Below, one piece after another: positions 18,367-26,909 of a stretch of 64,000 nucleotides of DNA (the first letter of the stretch is position 1; every line of letters starts with the position of its first letter). The position numbers were made by a program, and so were the translations under genes. The notes under the pieces were generated by a model, which saw only the letters and a list, made by a program, of their open reading frames with translations, was not told where the DNA came from and searched no databases. Where the stretch lies: the IMG/VR virus record IMGVR_UViG_3300032820_000004, positions 1 to 64,000 of that record; one strand, 5' to 3'. This DNA comes from a virus.

Positions 18367-19190
18367 AATTCACCTCTAAAAAGATGTTTGAATCTATCTT
18401 GCTTAAAAAATGAAGGAACAATATCATTATTTAAAATGAACTGTTCATTTGAATCAAACCATTCCAAATTGTGTATTTTTTCTTTTAAATTATTTAAATT
18501 ATTAGCATGATGATTATGATCTGTGTGTCCTCCACTTAATATTTTAACTGCTATTTGTTCAGCAGTACCCAACCACGCCAAATGCCAACCAGTTTTAGTT
18601 TGATCAAATGGAAAATTCATGTGTCTATCATCTCTGTTATGTCTTGTATTCTCTAAATCAAAATCTGAATCAAAGTTCATAATATATCCACCGCTCCAAG
18701 AATTCCGTCTCCACACATTAATAAAATACGTTGATAAATGTAAATATCCTGCACATGGTAATGCGCTTTCTAGTAATTTGGGTAAATATTGCTTATCATA
18801 TATTTCATCACAATCCGCAATAATTATTATATCATCTTTTGTTAATCCCCAATCACTACAAATATCTGTAATTAATCTTCTTTGATTATGATCATTCCAA
18901 CTAGAAATGAGGTCTGAATAATTTGGTTTAAAATCTGAAGGAATTTTACTTTCTTCTCCTTTTGCTAAAGAATTAAAAGTAACCATTTCAACTTTATCCA
19001 TATATTTTTTAAATCTATCCTGTTTAGAAAATACATCTTTAAAATGTAATGGTTTTTCATCTCCTTGAAAAGTGTGTGTTCCTTCTATAATAAGGAAGTT
19101 ATCTACAATATCGTAATATTCTTCTAATCTGAATTCTAAAATATCAACTTCATTAGCATAACCAACAAACATAATAGTATCAAGAATCAT
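18363..19190 (-). CDS. GT17-like glycosyltransferase
   Basis: The 275-residue protein resembles family GT17 (beta-1,4-N-acetylglucosaminyltransferase III-like) proteins. It opens with MILDTIMFVGYANEVDILEF, then has YYDIVDNFLIIEGTHTFQG, the acidic motif DDIIIIADCDEIYD, and a WHLAWLG segment near residue 200. These match the conserved blocks of that family (the 'E-x-D-l-l-E-i-R' type N-terminus, 'D-x-D-E', and 'gWHcS/aw'). It is complete and part of the glycan operon. The enzyme probably adds GlcNAc-like or other sugars. The acceptor is unknown. Confidence 0.75.
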   Translation of the reverse strand: MILDTIMFVGYANEVDILEFRLEEYYDIVDNFLIIEGTHTFQGDEKPLHFKDVFSKQDRFKKYMDKVEMVTFNSLAKGEESKIPSDFKPNYSDLISSWNDHNQRRLITDICSDWGLTKDDIIIIADCDEIYDKQYLPKLLESALPCAGYLHLSTYFINVWRRNSWSGGYIMNFDSDFDLENTRHNRDDRHMNFPFDQTKTGWHLAWLGTAEQIAVKILSGGHTDHNHHANNLNNLKEKIHNLEWFDSNEQFILNNDIVPSFFKQDRFKHLFRGEL

Positions 19191-19840
19191 AGTAGTTTAT
19201 GCTCATCTAATAGTCTGTCATTTTCATACATGTAATAATCTATGTTTTTCATATACATTTTAATATTAGATTTTATATTTAAAAATTTACACAAATTTAT
19301 ATACTCATCCAATTCTTGATCTATAAAGAATTTTTTATAATTTATAAAATAATAAGGAACATTTTGAGATGTTATTCCGCTTTCATAGTCTTTATAAAAG
19401 TTTGTTAGATTATCTGCATTGCCGATATGATCCCATCGCCAGTTTTCCTTTAATATATATAAATTACGTATATATTTTTTAGAAATATTATCTTCTACAT
19501 CTATACCTAAAATAGATACATTTTTATTTTCTAATTTGTAATTTTTTTCTAATTCATGACATGAAATAGTAAGTGTATCTGTACCAATATCAAACTGATT
19601 ATTTAATATATAATCTATCTCTTCATCAGTTCCCCGCACATATCTCTTTCCATCTCTTAATTCTTCAAGGAAAATACAATTGTTCTTATCATAAAGATCA
19701 GCATATGATACAGCCCATTCATTAGTCTTGTAAAGTCGCGTTTGCTCTTTCTTGAATATTCCATCATGCTTCATTAAAAAATGTTCAAGGAATTGCCCTG
19801 ATGATCCAGCGAGATATGATATTAATATAATATCATTCAT
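19187..19840 (-). CDS. Hypothetical protein with sulfotransferase-like N-terminus
   Basis: The 217-residue product starts MNDIILISYLAGSSGQFLEH. The small-residue loop GSSGQFL after a hydrophobic strand could be a P-loop-like phosphate site, as in sulfotransferases. The rest shows YFINYKKFF and an Asp/Tyr/Asn-rich C-terminus with no motif I recognise. It overlaps both neighbours (GT4-type and GT17-like glycosyltransferases), so involvement in glycan decoration is likely by context only. Confidence 0.45.
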   Translation of the reverse strand: MNDIILISYLAGSSGQFLEHFLMKHDGIFKKEQTRLYKTNEWAVSYADLYDKNNCIFLEELRDGKRYVRGTDEEIDYILNNQFDIGTDTLTISCHELEKNYKLENKNVSILGIDVEDNISKKYIRNLYILKENWRWDHIGNADNLTNFYKDYESGITSQNVPYYFINYKKFFIDQELDEYINLCKFLNIKSNIKMYMKNIDYYMYENDRLLDEHKLL

Positions 19841-20804
19841 TTAAAACATTCTCAAATAATTTATTATAATTTTCTGCCATCGTTGTATGTGAAAATTTTT
19901 CAATTGCCCAATCTCTAATGTCTTCTGGTTTGTGTTTTAAATATGGTTTCTTTCTTAAACATTCTATCATATTTTTTACATCATTAAAAATATAGCTAGA
20001 ATCATAAACTACTTCAGATACTCCTCCTGATTGTAATCCAACAACAGGTACACCACAAAACTGAGCTTCTACTATAGATAATCCAAAAGGTTCATTAAAA
20101 TTTGGTGAATAGGCAGTATGTATATAAACTTCTGCATCAGAAAAGAATTCACTTTTATCTTTTTCTGTTTGTAATTCTCCACACCATTCAATTCTAGGAT
20201 GTTTAAGTGTTCCGTGTGATCCCGCCGCTTTAATAAACCATCCCAATTCGTCTGCTATTTGTTGAACTAATTCTGGACTTTTTCTTCCATCCAATGAACC
20301 CATCCAAACAATTTTATTGCCGCCCCTCCTCAATTTAAAATCATAAGGAACTATCCCATTATTAATCACATATTTATTTTTACTGTAATCACCTGATCTA
20401 AATGTTTCGTGTGTCGCTTTATGACCTTGAGTAAGAAATACTTGATGTTCGCTTCCTGTTTTTTCTCCAACATCTCCGTTACAAACGGAAACTCGTTTAT
20501 AATTTGTACCTTCTAAATTCATAGGATCGGTATCTTCAGGAAATTGTACCAACATAATATCACCATCTGGAATATAATCTTTAACTTTTCTTTTTCCTTT
20601 TCTGAGATCCTGTAAAATATTTTCATCAAGTTTAATAACTTTTCCATTTGTATGAGAAATTGTAGATTCACTTCTACAAACCAATGTCACTTCATGTTTG
20701 TTTAACTCACATTGACCGATAAATTGTGATTGTGATACTCTTTCCGTTCCACCATAACCTTGAACGGGTAATGGCAATCTTTCTTGAAATATCGTAAGTT
20801 TCAT
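19833..20804 (-). CDS. GT4-family glycosyltransferase
   Basis: This 323-residue GT-B enzyme has an N-terminal acceptor domain starting MKLTIFQERLPLP with GYGGTERVSQ, the Gly-rich motif of GT4 transferases. The C-terminal donor-binding domain has KIVWMGSLDGRKSPELVQQI and the E-x7-E region EPFGLSIVEAQFCGVPVVG, followed by SGGVSEVV. All major GT4 landmarks are present, so an active retaining glycosyltransferase is likely. The sugar donor is not predictable. It lies between a methyltransferase-like gene and the sulfotransferase-like gene. Confidence 0.85.
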   Translation of the reverse strand: MKLTIFQERLPLPVQGYGGTERVSQSQFIGQCELNKHEVTLVCRSESTISHTNGKVIKLDENILQDLRKGKRKVKDYIPDGDIMLVQFPEDTDPMNLEGTNYKRVSVCNGDVGEKTGSEHQVFLTQGHKATHETFRSGDYSKNKYVINNGIVPYDFKLRRGGNKIVWMGSLDGRKSPELVQQIADELGWFIKAAGSHGTLKHPRIEWCGELQTEKDKSEFFSDAEVYIHTAYSPNFNEPFGLSIVEAQFCGVPVVGLQSGGVSEVVYDSSYIFNDVKNMIECLRKKPYLKHKPEDIRDWAIEKFSHTTMAENYNKLFENVLNE

Positions 20805-21400
20805 TTTTTTCCTTTTTTCATAGTAAATGCTAATTGTCTACCTTCATTGAAAATTATTTCTCTATTACTTCTTTGAACAAATTCTAAAATATATTTACCC
20901 TTACCTTCACCACTTTCTTCTGTATCATCAATCACGATAAGGGATTCATCATCAAGAATATTCATACAACACATCATTTCATATAAATGATGTAATCCAG
21001 ACTCTAATTCTTTTCCTGGTATATAATCAAAGGAATCCAAATATAATAAGTCTGCACATATTTCTATCTCACCCAAAACTTCTAAACTGTCTCCGGTAAG
21101 TGCTGTAACTTTAGTAGTAGTACTTTCCTCAGTTAAGGTTGTACATTCTTCTCTATTATCTATTGAAATTACTTCACCATCATAATAATTTACAAATGAA
21201 TCAAATAATCTAGTACTCTGACCATCTCCCCATTGATCCCATGCTCTCAAAGATCCAGTTTCAATTATTTGATAATATTTTCTATCCGTTCCTATCAAAT
21301 ATTCAAAAACTTTTCTAAATGTATTAGATCTTGCTAAAGTGGGTTCTTCATCTAAGAGGTTAGCAAATTCTTTATCATAAACTTTATCAATCCAACTCAT
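20801..21400 (-). CDS. Methyltransferase-like protein (class I SAM fold)
   Basis: The 199-residue protein has YYQIIETGSLRAWDQWGDG in the motif I position, EVISIDNREE in the motif II position, ADLLYLDSFDYIPG, and LIVIDDTEE. This order and spacing match class I SAM-dependent methyltransferases of the Methyltransf_24/TylF kind, although the first Gly-rich loop is atypical. It overlaps the GT4 gene by four bases and probably acts in the same glycan pathway. A noncatalytic role cannot be ruled out. Confidence 0.6.
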   Translation of the reverse strand: MSWIDKVYDKEFANLLDEEPTLARSNTFRKVFEYLIGTDRKYYQIIETGSLRAWDQWGDGQSTRLFDSFVNYYDGEVISIDNREECTTLTEESTTTKVTALTGDSLEVLGEIEICADLLYLDSFDYIPGKELESGLHHLYEMMCCMNILDDESLIVIDDTEESGEGKGKYILEFVQRSNREIIFNEGRQLAFTMKKGKK

Positions 21401-21406
21401 AATTCC

Positions 21407-22051
21407 TCACTTCTTAATATATGAAATAGTTCCAGACGCTCCAGGACCTTTATTATTTTCAACATCACCAGTTGAATATCCTCTATTTAAAAGCATTGTT
21501 TGTATTTTAGAATGATCATACCATTCCCAATCATCAAATACCATAACTCCACCAGAAGGTATCTTATCTATAAAAAAATCTACTTCAACTTTCACTGGTT
21601 CATATTGATGTGGACCATCAAAAAAAACTAATTTATATTGATTTTCTATTCTTTTTTCTTCATCATATATCGGCACTCCATCAGAATATCTTTTAAAAAA
21701 TTCCGTATCTTCCAATGGAAAATATAAAAATTCTAATTCATTTTCACAACACCATGCATACATATCTCTCAACATTTTTCGTTTCATTTTATTATTGTAA
21801 TCTAAACGAATCTTTTCATCTCCTTCAGTTGTCCATAATATATTACCAAAAGGATCAATACCAATATGTATACTTTTATCATCACATCTCTGCTTTTCTC
21901 TCATAATTTTATAACTAGATCCTCCAGCCCTTACTCCTATTTCACAAGTAAGTCCTGGCAATTCAGAAACTAATTTTACTGAATCTATTAAAACTTTATA
22001 TTCTCCTCGATTATCTGTAGAATTATTTAATTTTTCGTTCCTTGTTGACAT
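21407..22051 (-). CDS. Class I SAM-dependent methyltransferase, TylF/Methyltransf_24-like
   Basis: The 214-residue protein shows motif I as LTCEIGVRAGGSSYKIM, then IHIGIDPFG in motif II position, YKLVFFDGPHQYEPV, and SGGVMVFDDWEW. The 'fiDG.H.y' and 'GG...fDD' pair is diagnostic for class I methyltransferases used on glycans and small molecules. It overlaps the upstream Mom-like gene by 25 bases. Together with the protein at 20801-21400 and the TylF-like protein at 11852-12511 it makes at least three such methyltransferases in the operon. Confidence 0.75.
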   Translation of the reverse strand: MSTRNEKLNNSTDNRGEYKVLIDSVKLVSELPGLTCEIGVRAGGSSYKIMREKQRCDDKSIHIGIDPFGNILWTTEGDEKIRLDYNNKMKRKMLRDMYAWCCENELEFLYFPLEDTEFFKRYSDGVPIYDEEKRIENQYKLVFFDGPHQYEPVKVEVDFFIDKIPSGGVMVFDDWEWYDHSKIQTMLLNRGYSTGDVENNKGPGASGTISYIKK

Positions 22052-22773
22052 GACTCTTTCTCAGGTTTTGGATATACATTGTTCTCAAAATCCAATTCTT
22101 TTGTCGCAATATGTTTTCCTTTTTTATTTAATGGAATCCAGTATAAATATTTACCTTGATCAATATGTTCAGTCCATTCAATAGTTTTAACTGTTTCCTT
22201 TTCACCAGCGAATGCCAAAATTCCAGGATCATCTTTAACTTCATCAAACATTTCTCCCAATTTCCCTTTAGAATAAGTTCCAAATCTAGTTGAAACGCTT
22301 CTGCGTGGAACAAATTCTCCATCAATTATTAAACCATCTTCTCCTGGTTGTCTATATGCATGATAATTCCAAGAACACGCCTGATAAATTCCTCCATGAT
22401 GTTTTTGTGTAGCATCTGCATAAGAAATCGCAATATCATAACCACCTTTTCTCCTTAAAGCTTTGATAGTTTTTGATATAAGCCAACTAAGAGGTGCTTT
22501 AATACTTTCTTTCCTAACTAATCTAACAAGCTCAATAACATTAACTTTCTTCACTGACCATGTATTATTATTAGACAACGCAAAAAAACATGCAGCAACA
22601 ATTTCTCCTTTATCACCAAATAATCCACCATTTAAATGAAGACTTCCAACTAAAATTGGATTATTATGACATCTTCCAGAATAATGATATTTTAAAACAA
22701 GATCTCTGGCGGGTTTTCTTTCACCCGTATAAAAGTGAAAATCAACTCCTTCATGATTTATACTGTTTGTCAT
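22027..22773 (-). CDS. Mom-family (GNAT-fold) DNA-modification-like protein, copy 1
   Basis: The 248-residue protein resembles the phage Mu Mom family, which carries out adenine methylcarbamoylation on a GNAT-type fold. Visible family features are the early HY pair (His30-Tyr31 in KYHYSGR), VIELVRLVRKES, then ISYADATQKHHGGIYQACSW with YAD at 118-120 and YQ at 130-131. Two further paralogues lie at 46691-47410 and 61246-62031 with the same arrangement. In Mu the modification protects phage DNA from restriction. Whether this copy modifies DNA is inference. It sits second after primase in the operon that starts at the promoter at 23989-24017. Confidence 0.68.
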   Translation of the reverse strand: MTNSINHEGVDFHFYTGERKPARDLVLKYHYSGRCHNNPILVGSLHLNGGLFGDKGEIVAACFFALSNNNTWSVKKVNVIELVRLVRKESIKAPLSWLISKTIKALRRKGGYDIAISYADATQKHHGGIYQACSWNYHAYRQPGEDGLIIDGEFVPRRSVSTRFGTYSKGKLGEMFDEVKDDPGILAFAGEKETVKTIEWTEHIDQGKYLYWIPLNKKGKHIATKELDFENNVYPKPEKESCQQGTKN

Positions 22774-22775
22774 AA

Positions 22776-22955
22776 TTAAATTTCAACAGCTCTAATAAAT
22801 GTATGATCTGCATATTTTGTTTTATCACTCATATTACCTGAGGGATATGTAGTTATACCAAACACAATTTGTTTCGCTTCTGTTATAGTATCTGCTTGAA
22901 TTTCAGATTTAACAATTTGTCCTTCTGGTGATTCTATTACAACCATATATTTCAT
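22776..22955 (-). CDS. Small hypothetical protein
   Basis: I choose ATG at 22955 (59 aa, MKYMVVIESPEG). It has GGAG six bases upstream and makes a 4-base ATGA overlap with the primase stop. The longer frame would need a TTG start at 22967. The product has a beta-strand-rich start, a helix-like EAKQIVFGI stretch and ends with FIRAVEI. It looks like the small ferredoxin-like 'xxEAxxxV' proteins that are common in phages. Function is unknown. Confidence 0.6.
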   Translation of the reverse strand: MKYMVVIESPEGQIVKSEIQADTITEAKQIVFGITTYPSGNMSDKTKYADHTFIRAVEI

Positions 22956-23959
22956 ATCTTTCTCCAAGAATTTAATTTAAGAGTGGCTACTGGACCTTTA
23001 AATGTATTTTCATCTATAATTGATTTTATTTTTTCTTTTTTTATTCCAGATATTATTATATCATTAATATCTTTAAATTTCAAGTTAGAAGGCCAAATAC
23101 ATACAGAATTATTCTGAATTATTTGCTTCTCTAATTTTTTAACAATTTCATTATTTCTTGGTTCATTGTCATATACAATAACCTTATCTTTAATAAAAGA
23201 CAAATCAGAAATATCTGATCCAGCCATTGCGATACAATTATCCAGAAACATAGAATCAATTGGACCCTCTACTACATATACATGTTTGTTAATATCAACT
23301 CTATCAAGTCCAAATATCTTTTTAAAATCTTCACTAATTTTAATTGTGATATATTTTAATTCTGATTGATCTAATGCTCTTCCTTGTGCGCCTATTAAAT
23401 TTCCCTTTTTATCAAAAAATGGAATTACTAATCTAGAATCTTTTTCTTGTAATTCATATTTTGTTCCTTCTACAATACTATTTACCCATTGTTTAAAGTC
23501 ATCAGTATAATATAATGAAGAATGAAAATTGAGAGGAACTTTCCTATTTAACACATATTGTTTAGCATAATGTTCAACAGGAAGAGATCTAATATTTGGT
23601 AATTTTATTTGATGTTTCTTCTTAAAGGAAGGTCGCTTGAATTCATATTTTGGTTTTTCTTTTGGTTTTGTATATCTATTTTCTCCATCTTTATAAACCT
23701 CAAGAACATACTGTTTATGTATATCTACACTTAAAAATTTTACAAGATTAGATACAGATCTACCATCACCACAATTATGACATTTATAGAATAATGCATT
23801 TTGTTTTCTATAAACATATCCTCTAGCCTTAGCTTTATTCTTTTGAGAATCTCCACAAATAGGGCAGCGAAAATTCCAAAGATGTTCTCCCTTTTTCTTA
23901 AATGATCGTAAATGTGAAGAGGCTAGATTTAGATATTTGATATCAGTAAAAATACTCAT
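22952..23959 (-). CDS. gp61: DNA primase, T4 gp61-like
   Basis: The 335-residue primase synthesises RNA primers for lagging-strand replication with the gp41 helicase. The N-terminal zinc ribbon is visible as CPICGDS and YKCHNCGDG (two CxxC pairs). The Toprim domain follows with HVYVVEGPIDSMFL (catalytic Glu) and IVYDNEPRNNE, where the Asp of the D-x-D-like position is kept. An RNA-polymerase-like segment RLVIPFFDKKGNLIGAQGR lies between them. Length fits gp61. It is the first gene behind a consensus sigma70 promoter and heads the long operon that runs to 5.8 kb. Confidence 0.92.
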   Translation of the reverse strand: MSIFTDIKYLNLASSHLRSFKKKGEHLWNFRCPICGDSQKNKAKARGYVYRKQNALFYKCHNCGDGRSVSNLVKFLSVDIHKQYVLEVYKDGENRYTKPKEKPKYEFKRPSFKKKHQIKLPNIRSLPVEHYAKQYVLNRKVPLNFHSSLYYTDDFKQWVNSIVEGTKYELQEKDSRLVIPFFDKKGNLIGAQGRALDQSELKYITIKISEDFKKIFGLDRVDINKHVYVVEGPIDSMFLDNCIAMAGSDISDLSFIKDKVIVYDNEPRNNEIVKKLEKQIIQNNSVCIWPSNLKFKDINDIIISGIKKEKIKSIIDENTFKGPVATLKLNSWRKI

Positions 23960-23988
23960 TAGTTTTTCCTTTAGAGAATATATTATTA

Positions 23989-24017
23989 ATTATACTCTCC
24001 AAAGGGGCAAATGTCAA
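23989..24017 (-). promoter_or_regulatory. Consensus sigma70 promoter for the primase operon
   Basis: The minus strand has TTGACA (24017-24012), a 17-base spacer and TATAAT (23994-23989). Both hexamers match consensus exactly. The ATG of the primase gene is 29 bases downstream of the -10 hexamer. The same architecture occurs upstream of the genes for gp43, the gp45 clamp and the CobS/CobT-like proteins. Confidence 0.85.
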
Positions 24018-24024
24018 GTCTTTT

Positions 24025-24360
24025 CTATGCAGGGGATTTTTTTAAATCTGTGAATAATCTAAGAAGTTCAACGCCGCAATCCACTACACGTTCAACTTTT
24101 TCTTCAGCACCATCATCATCTAAATCAAATTTATCTTTAGCATATGCAACTAATTCAGATAGTTCATCATCATCCAAATCCATTATTTCTGGAATAACTT
24201 CATCAATTTCATTTAATGCTGGTTTTAATTTTTTTAATGGATCAAGAAAATATCTCGCATCTGACCAACTAAATTCATCATCATCTAAGGATTTTTCCAC
24301 CGCTTCTGATAATGAAAAAATGAAAGTCATTACCTCTTTGGTTTGTTCAATTCCTGCCAT
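24025..24360 (-). CDS. Small acidic hypothetical protein
   Basis: This 111-residue protein (start MAGIEQTKEVMTFIF) is strongly acidic and helical, with DLDDDELSELVAYAKDKFDL and LDDDGAEEKVERVVD as repeated Asp/Glu-rich segments. Similar small proteins with 'DARHFLxPLK' and 'FDLDDD' phrases occur in pairs in several phages, often near structural or lysis genes. That is from memory, and no function is established. It forms a pair with the gene at 24373-24684. Confidence 0.55.
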   Translation of the reverse strand: MAGIEQTKEVMTFIFSLSEAVEKSLDDDEFSWSDARYFLDPLKKLKPALNEIDEVIPEIMDLDDDELSELVAYAKDKFDLDDDGAEEKVERVVDCGVELLRLFTDLKKSPA

Positions 24361-24372
24361 AAATTCCTTTCT

Positions 24373-24684
24373 TTATTTAACTGCTTTTTCTACATCAATT
24401 GACCCAGTAGTAGGATCATATTTAATTTTAATATTTAATTCGATTGGCATTATCTTCCCATCCTTCATAGTAATGGGGAGCTTACCTTCTACAGCACCTT
24501 TAAGTGCATCTTTTGCTGTCTTAAAAGCATGTGTGGGATCATCTTTAATTACTTTATCTAATTCTTTTTTTGCAGCATCTGGAATTATAGAATCAATCAT
24601 TTTTTCAACATGTTCTGTTGCTAAATCTTGTGCTTTATCCATCACAAGTCCAGAAATTACATTAAATAGTAAGCCTGCTAACAT
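24373..24684 (-). CDS. Small hypothetical protein with hydrophobic N-terminus
   Basis: The ATG at 24684 (103 aa) is preferred over the one at 24699 because AAAGGA lies at the right distance before it. The protein starts MLAGLLFNVISGLVM, a short hydrophobic or amphipathic stretch, followed by a helical Lys/Asp-rich middle and a beta-like end (MPIELNIKIKYDP). It overlaps the upstream 250-residue gene by 23 bases. It might associate with membranes or be a virion component. No family is recognised. Confidence 0.5.
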   Translation of the reverse strand: MLAGLLFNVISGLVMDKAQDLATEHVEKMIDSIIPDAAKKELDKVIKDDPTHAFKTAKDALKGAVEGKLPITMKDGKIMPIELNIKIKYDPTTGSIDVEKAVK

Positions 24685-25414
24685 CACGGTCCTTTCCATA
24701 TCTTAAATATAACATCGCTCCGGTTCTTTCATCTTCAAGAACAATCGGATCTTTGTAATTTTTTAAACAATATTGTCTAATTTCTTCACCATTATCAATT
24801 TCTCCTAATATCTTTCTGTATCTCGCATATTTCTTTTTTCCCAATCTCGCTCTCATAAATGTTGTAGTTGGGACTTTAAAGACTTTTGCTCCAGCAAATC
24901 TTCTTGACGGCCCAGGAGGATTAGTACCTAATCCCGCTTGTCCGGTTGTTACAACTGTCGGGCCATCTTCTGGAATTAATAATATTTGTACTTCTTCTTC
25001 TTTTAAATATTGTGCCATTCCTTGCAATGAATCATAACATTCTTGAGAATTTATAAACTGTTTAAATTCTTCTTCAAAACTGTTTCTATGATAATCAAAA
25101 GATGATGACTGTGGAAAACTTTCCTTAATAATTGTTTCTTCTTTCATAAGAAACAACGCAGCACCAATAGAAGCTATTTTACTTTTTCCACCAGGAAGTT
25201 TTTGTAATAATTTTTTTAAATTGAATGCAATAGTATCCATTATCTTATAAGAATCACGTTCTTTAGAAGATAATTCTTTTCTCTTCCTCAAAACTTTACC
25301 GTTTTTATCGATGATTCCTAATTTGAAGGCTTCTGTTTTATTAAATGGTGTGGTCAATTTTTTTAAGAATTGATAAGCGAGATAATAATCTACTCCTGTA
25401 GTTATTGCAGACAT
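24662..25414 (-). CDS. Conserved hypothetical protein, probably structural
   Basis: The 250-residue protein starts MSAITTGVDYYLAYQFLKKL and contains a Lys-rich segment, IASIGAALFLMKEE, then a C-terminal half with TTGQAGLGTNPPGPSRRFAG and FMRARLGKKKYARY. I recall proteins of this style between structural genes of marine T4-like myoviruses, but no defined function. It overlaps the next upstream gene by one base. The position in a block of small structural-like genes suggests a late virion or assembly role. Confidence 0.5.
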   Translation of the reverse strand: MSAITTGVDYYLAYQFLKKLTTPFNKTEAFKLGIIDKNGKVLRKRKELSSKERDSYKIMDTIAFNLKKLLQKLPGGKSKIASIGAALFLMKEETIIKESFPQSSSFDYHRNSFEEEFKQFINSQECYDSLQGMAQYLKEEEVQILLIPEDGPTVVTTGQAGLGTNPPGPSRRFAGAKVFKVPTTTFMRARLGKKKYARYRKILGEIDNGEEIRQYCLKNYKDPIVLEDERTGAMLYLRYGKDRDVSRLTI

Positions 25415-25806
25415 TATAGTTTCCTTAATTCTTGTATTACGTAATCATCCATAAAAATATCACTAGAGTATATATTCTTTCCTCTAATCCCCTCAATCCT
25501 ATCTGGCATCATAGATAATGATACTAAAAATGGTTTTAATATTGGATAATATTCTTCATGAATTTTAAAAAATAATATCCTAGCAGCATCACGTGCAGGA
25601 AAAACATTAGCAAAAACTATCAAATGATTTAAAATTAATCTAGATTTCAGTTCACCTGTTAATCTATAATGATTAAATAATCTTTTTATATAAGTAGTTT
25701 TTTTCATATCCTCATGATATTCTGCTTCATCAATACATTGAGGATTATCATACACTTTCATTGCATATAAATTTATATTACCATCTGTTATATCTGAAAA
25801 TATCAT
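25414..25806 (-). CDS. Conserved hypothetical protein
   Basis: This 130-residue protein is predicted helical and mixed in charge. Phrases are NLYAMKVYDNPQC, KKTTYIKRLFNHYRLTGEL and VFPARDAARILFFKIHEEYY. It resembles uncharacterised proteins kept in the same order (about 70, 130 and 250 residues) in marine T4-like phages. This order is kept here by overlaps of 4 and 1 bases. Its molecular role is unknown. Confidence 0.5.
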   Translation of the reverse strand: MIFSDITDGNINLYAMKVYDNPQCIDEAEYHEDMKKTTYIKRLFNHYRLTGELKSRLILNHLIVFANVFPARDAARILFFKIHEEYYPILKPFLVSLSMMPDRIEGIRGKNIYSSDIFMDDYVIQELRKL

Positions 25807-26015
25807 TCTTCATTTGTTTGAGATTTTTCATCAAGAAGCATATTGATAACATTTAACGCACCGTTTGTCATGTGAATTTGATTCGTAAGATTGGTATGCT
25901 CTTGGTTCAGAAGTTGAATTCTTTCCGCAAGAGCTTTATTATTTTGAATCAATTCTTCTCGTTTATTTTCAATCTCCTCAATAGAGACTGTTTTCGTGTC
26001 ATTCTTTGTACCCAT
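25803..26015 (-). CDS. Small coiled-coil protein
   Basis: The 70-residue product is dominated by a heptad-like helix, from about residue 11 (IEEIENKREELIQNNKALAE) to residue 55. It would form a short coiled coil. It overlaps the next gene by four bases. No family is recognised. A scaffolding or oligomerisation role is possible. Confidence 0.5.
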   Translation of the reverse strand: MGTKNDTKTVSIEEIENKREELIQNNKALAERIQLLNQEHTNLTNQIHMTNGALNVINMLLDEKSQTNEE

Positions 26016-26045
26016 AATATACCATAATCAAAAAAAGTTAAAAAA

Positions 26046-26339
26046 TTAATTATGACTGATGGTTGATCCTTGTGATACGACTTTCCAGTTTGTACCATCA
26101 AATACAGCCAAAGTCGCCGTACCGGCGTTCCCATCCGTCACCCATGCTACCTGTCCCGCAGTAGTATTTGTATATGCGGTAACATTTCCAGTATTGCTTG
26201 ACGGAACTTTAAAAAAGTTCTGTATCGTGATCTTTTTATTACTTGGCGATGCTCCTGACGGATCATCGACAACCATAACTAGATCATCTTTAGTAGCCGC
26301 CGTCGCAGCAGTCAAGTCTGTTATTTTTTTATCAGCCAT
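26046..26339 (-). CDS. Fibre-type virion protein, small
   Basis: The 97-residue protein begins MADKKITDLTAATAATKDDL and continues VMVVDDPSGASPSNKKITIQ. This is a phrase typical of fibre or attachment proteins in marine T4-like phages, where it often opens much longer proteins. Here it is followed by only a short Thr/Asn/Gly-rich domain (TAYTNTTAGQVAWV, FDGTNWKVVSQ). It may be a trimmed fibre protein or a stand-alone adaptor. It is preceded by AGGAG and lies beside the gene at 26358-26672. Confidence 0.55.
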   Translation of the reverse strand: MADKKITDLTAATAATKDDLVMVVDDPSGASPSNKKITIQNFFKVPSSNTGNVTAYTNTTAGQVAWVTDGNAGTATLAVFDGTNWKVVSQGSTISHN

Positions 26340-26357
26340 TATTTATTCTCCTATTTA

Positions 26358-26672
26358 TTAACTGTCAGCAAATGTTGCATCGTCTGCTGCATCACCAGTA
26401 ATTGAACCAGAAGCAACTAGAGTTTCATATTGAACTCTCGACCCCTTAGTAATTTTCTTTACCCAACCACCATGAGCAATTCCCATACCGGCAGCATTAC
26501 CTACAGTTGTTTCTGTGGAATCTACACCAAAAATAGCGGCGGTATTTCCTGGTAATTGGTGTGCACCGTTATCATGATCGTGTACTACAACAGAACTTGT
26601 AGTGTAATTTGTTGAATTAGCAATCCAGCGAGGCTTCGACCCCTCATTGTCGTCCATTGTCCATAAAGACAT
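26358..26672 (-). CDS. Small virion structural-like protein
   Basis: The 104-residue protein starts MSLWTMDDNEGSKPRWIA and has VVHDHDNGAHQLPGNTAAIFG and a Gly/Ala-rich middle (NAAGMGIAHGGWVKKI). It resembles small structural or head-decoration proteins of marine T4-like phages. This is recognised by style only. A good AGGAG sequence precedes the start. It lies between the fibre-like gene and the His-rich gene. Confidence 0.5.
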   Translation of the reverse strand: MSLWTMDDNEGSKPRWIANSTNYTTSSVVVHDHDNGAHQLPGNTAAIFGVDSTETTVGNAAGMGIAHGGWVKKITKGSRVQYETLVASGSITGDAADDATFADS

Positions 26673-26691
26673 ATCTTTTCTCCTTTAATTA

Positions 26692-26895
26692 TTAAGAACC
26701 AAACTTATCTAAAAATCTTTGATAGGCTTGAGGCGATTTAAAACCAAGTTTTTGTGCTTTGCCGCCATCTGCACGAACTGTCTTTTTGACTTCCTTTACA
26801 GCTTCTTTAACATGCTCTTTTACAGAATGTTCAGAGCTGCGTTCGTGTTTATCGTGTTCATGTTTATGATGATGTTTTTTACCATGTTCAGCCAT
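26692..26895 (-). CDS. Small His/Lys-rich protein
   Basis: The 67-residue product begins MAEHGKKHHHKHEHDKHER, a His-rich segment with nine His in the first 24 residues, followed by an amphipathic helix (VKEAVKEVKKTV) and a basic tail. It could bind metal or nucleic acid. AAAGGAG precedes the start. No known family is recognised, and the size and position suggest a small structural or packaged protein. Confidence 0.5.
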   Translation of the reverse strand: MAEHGKKHHHKHEHDKHERSSEHSVKEHVKEAVKEVKKTVRADGGKAQKLGFKSPQAYQRFLDKFGS

Positions 26896-26909
26896 ATTAA
26901 CTCCTTTAA

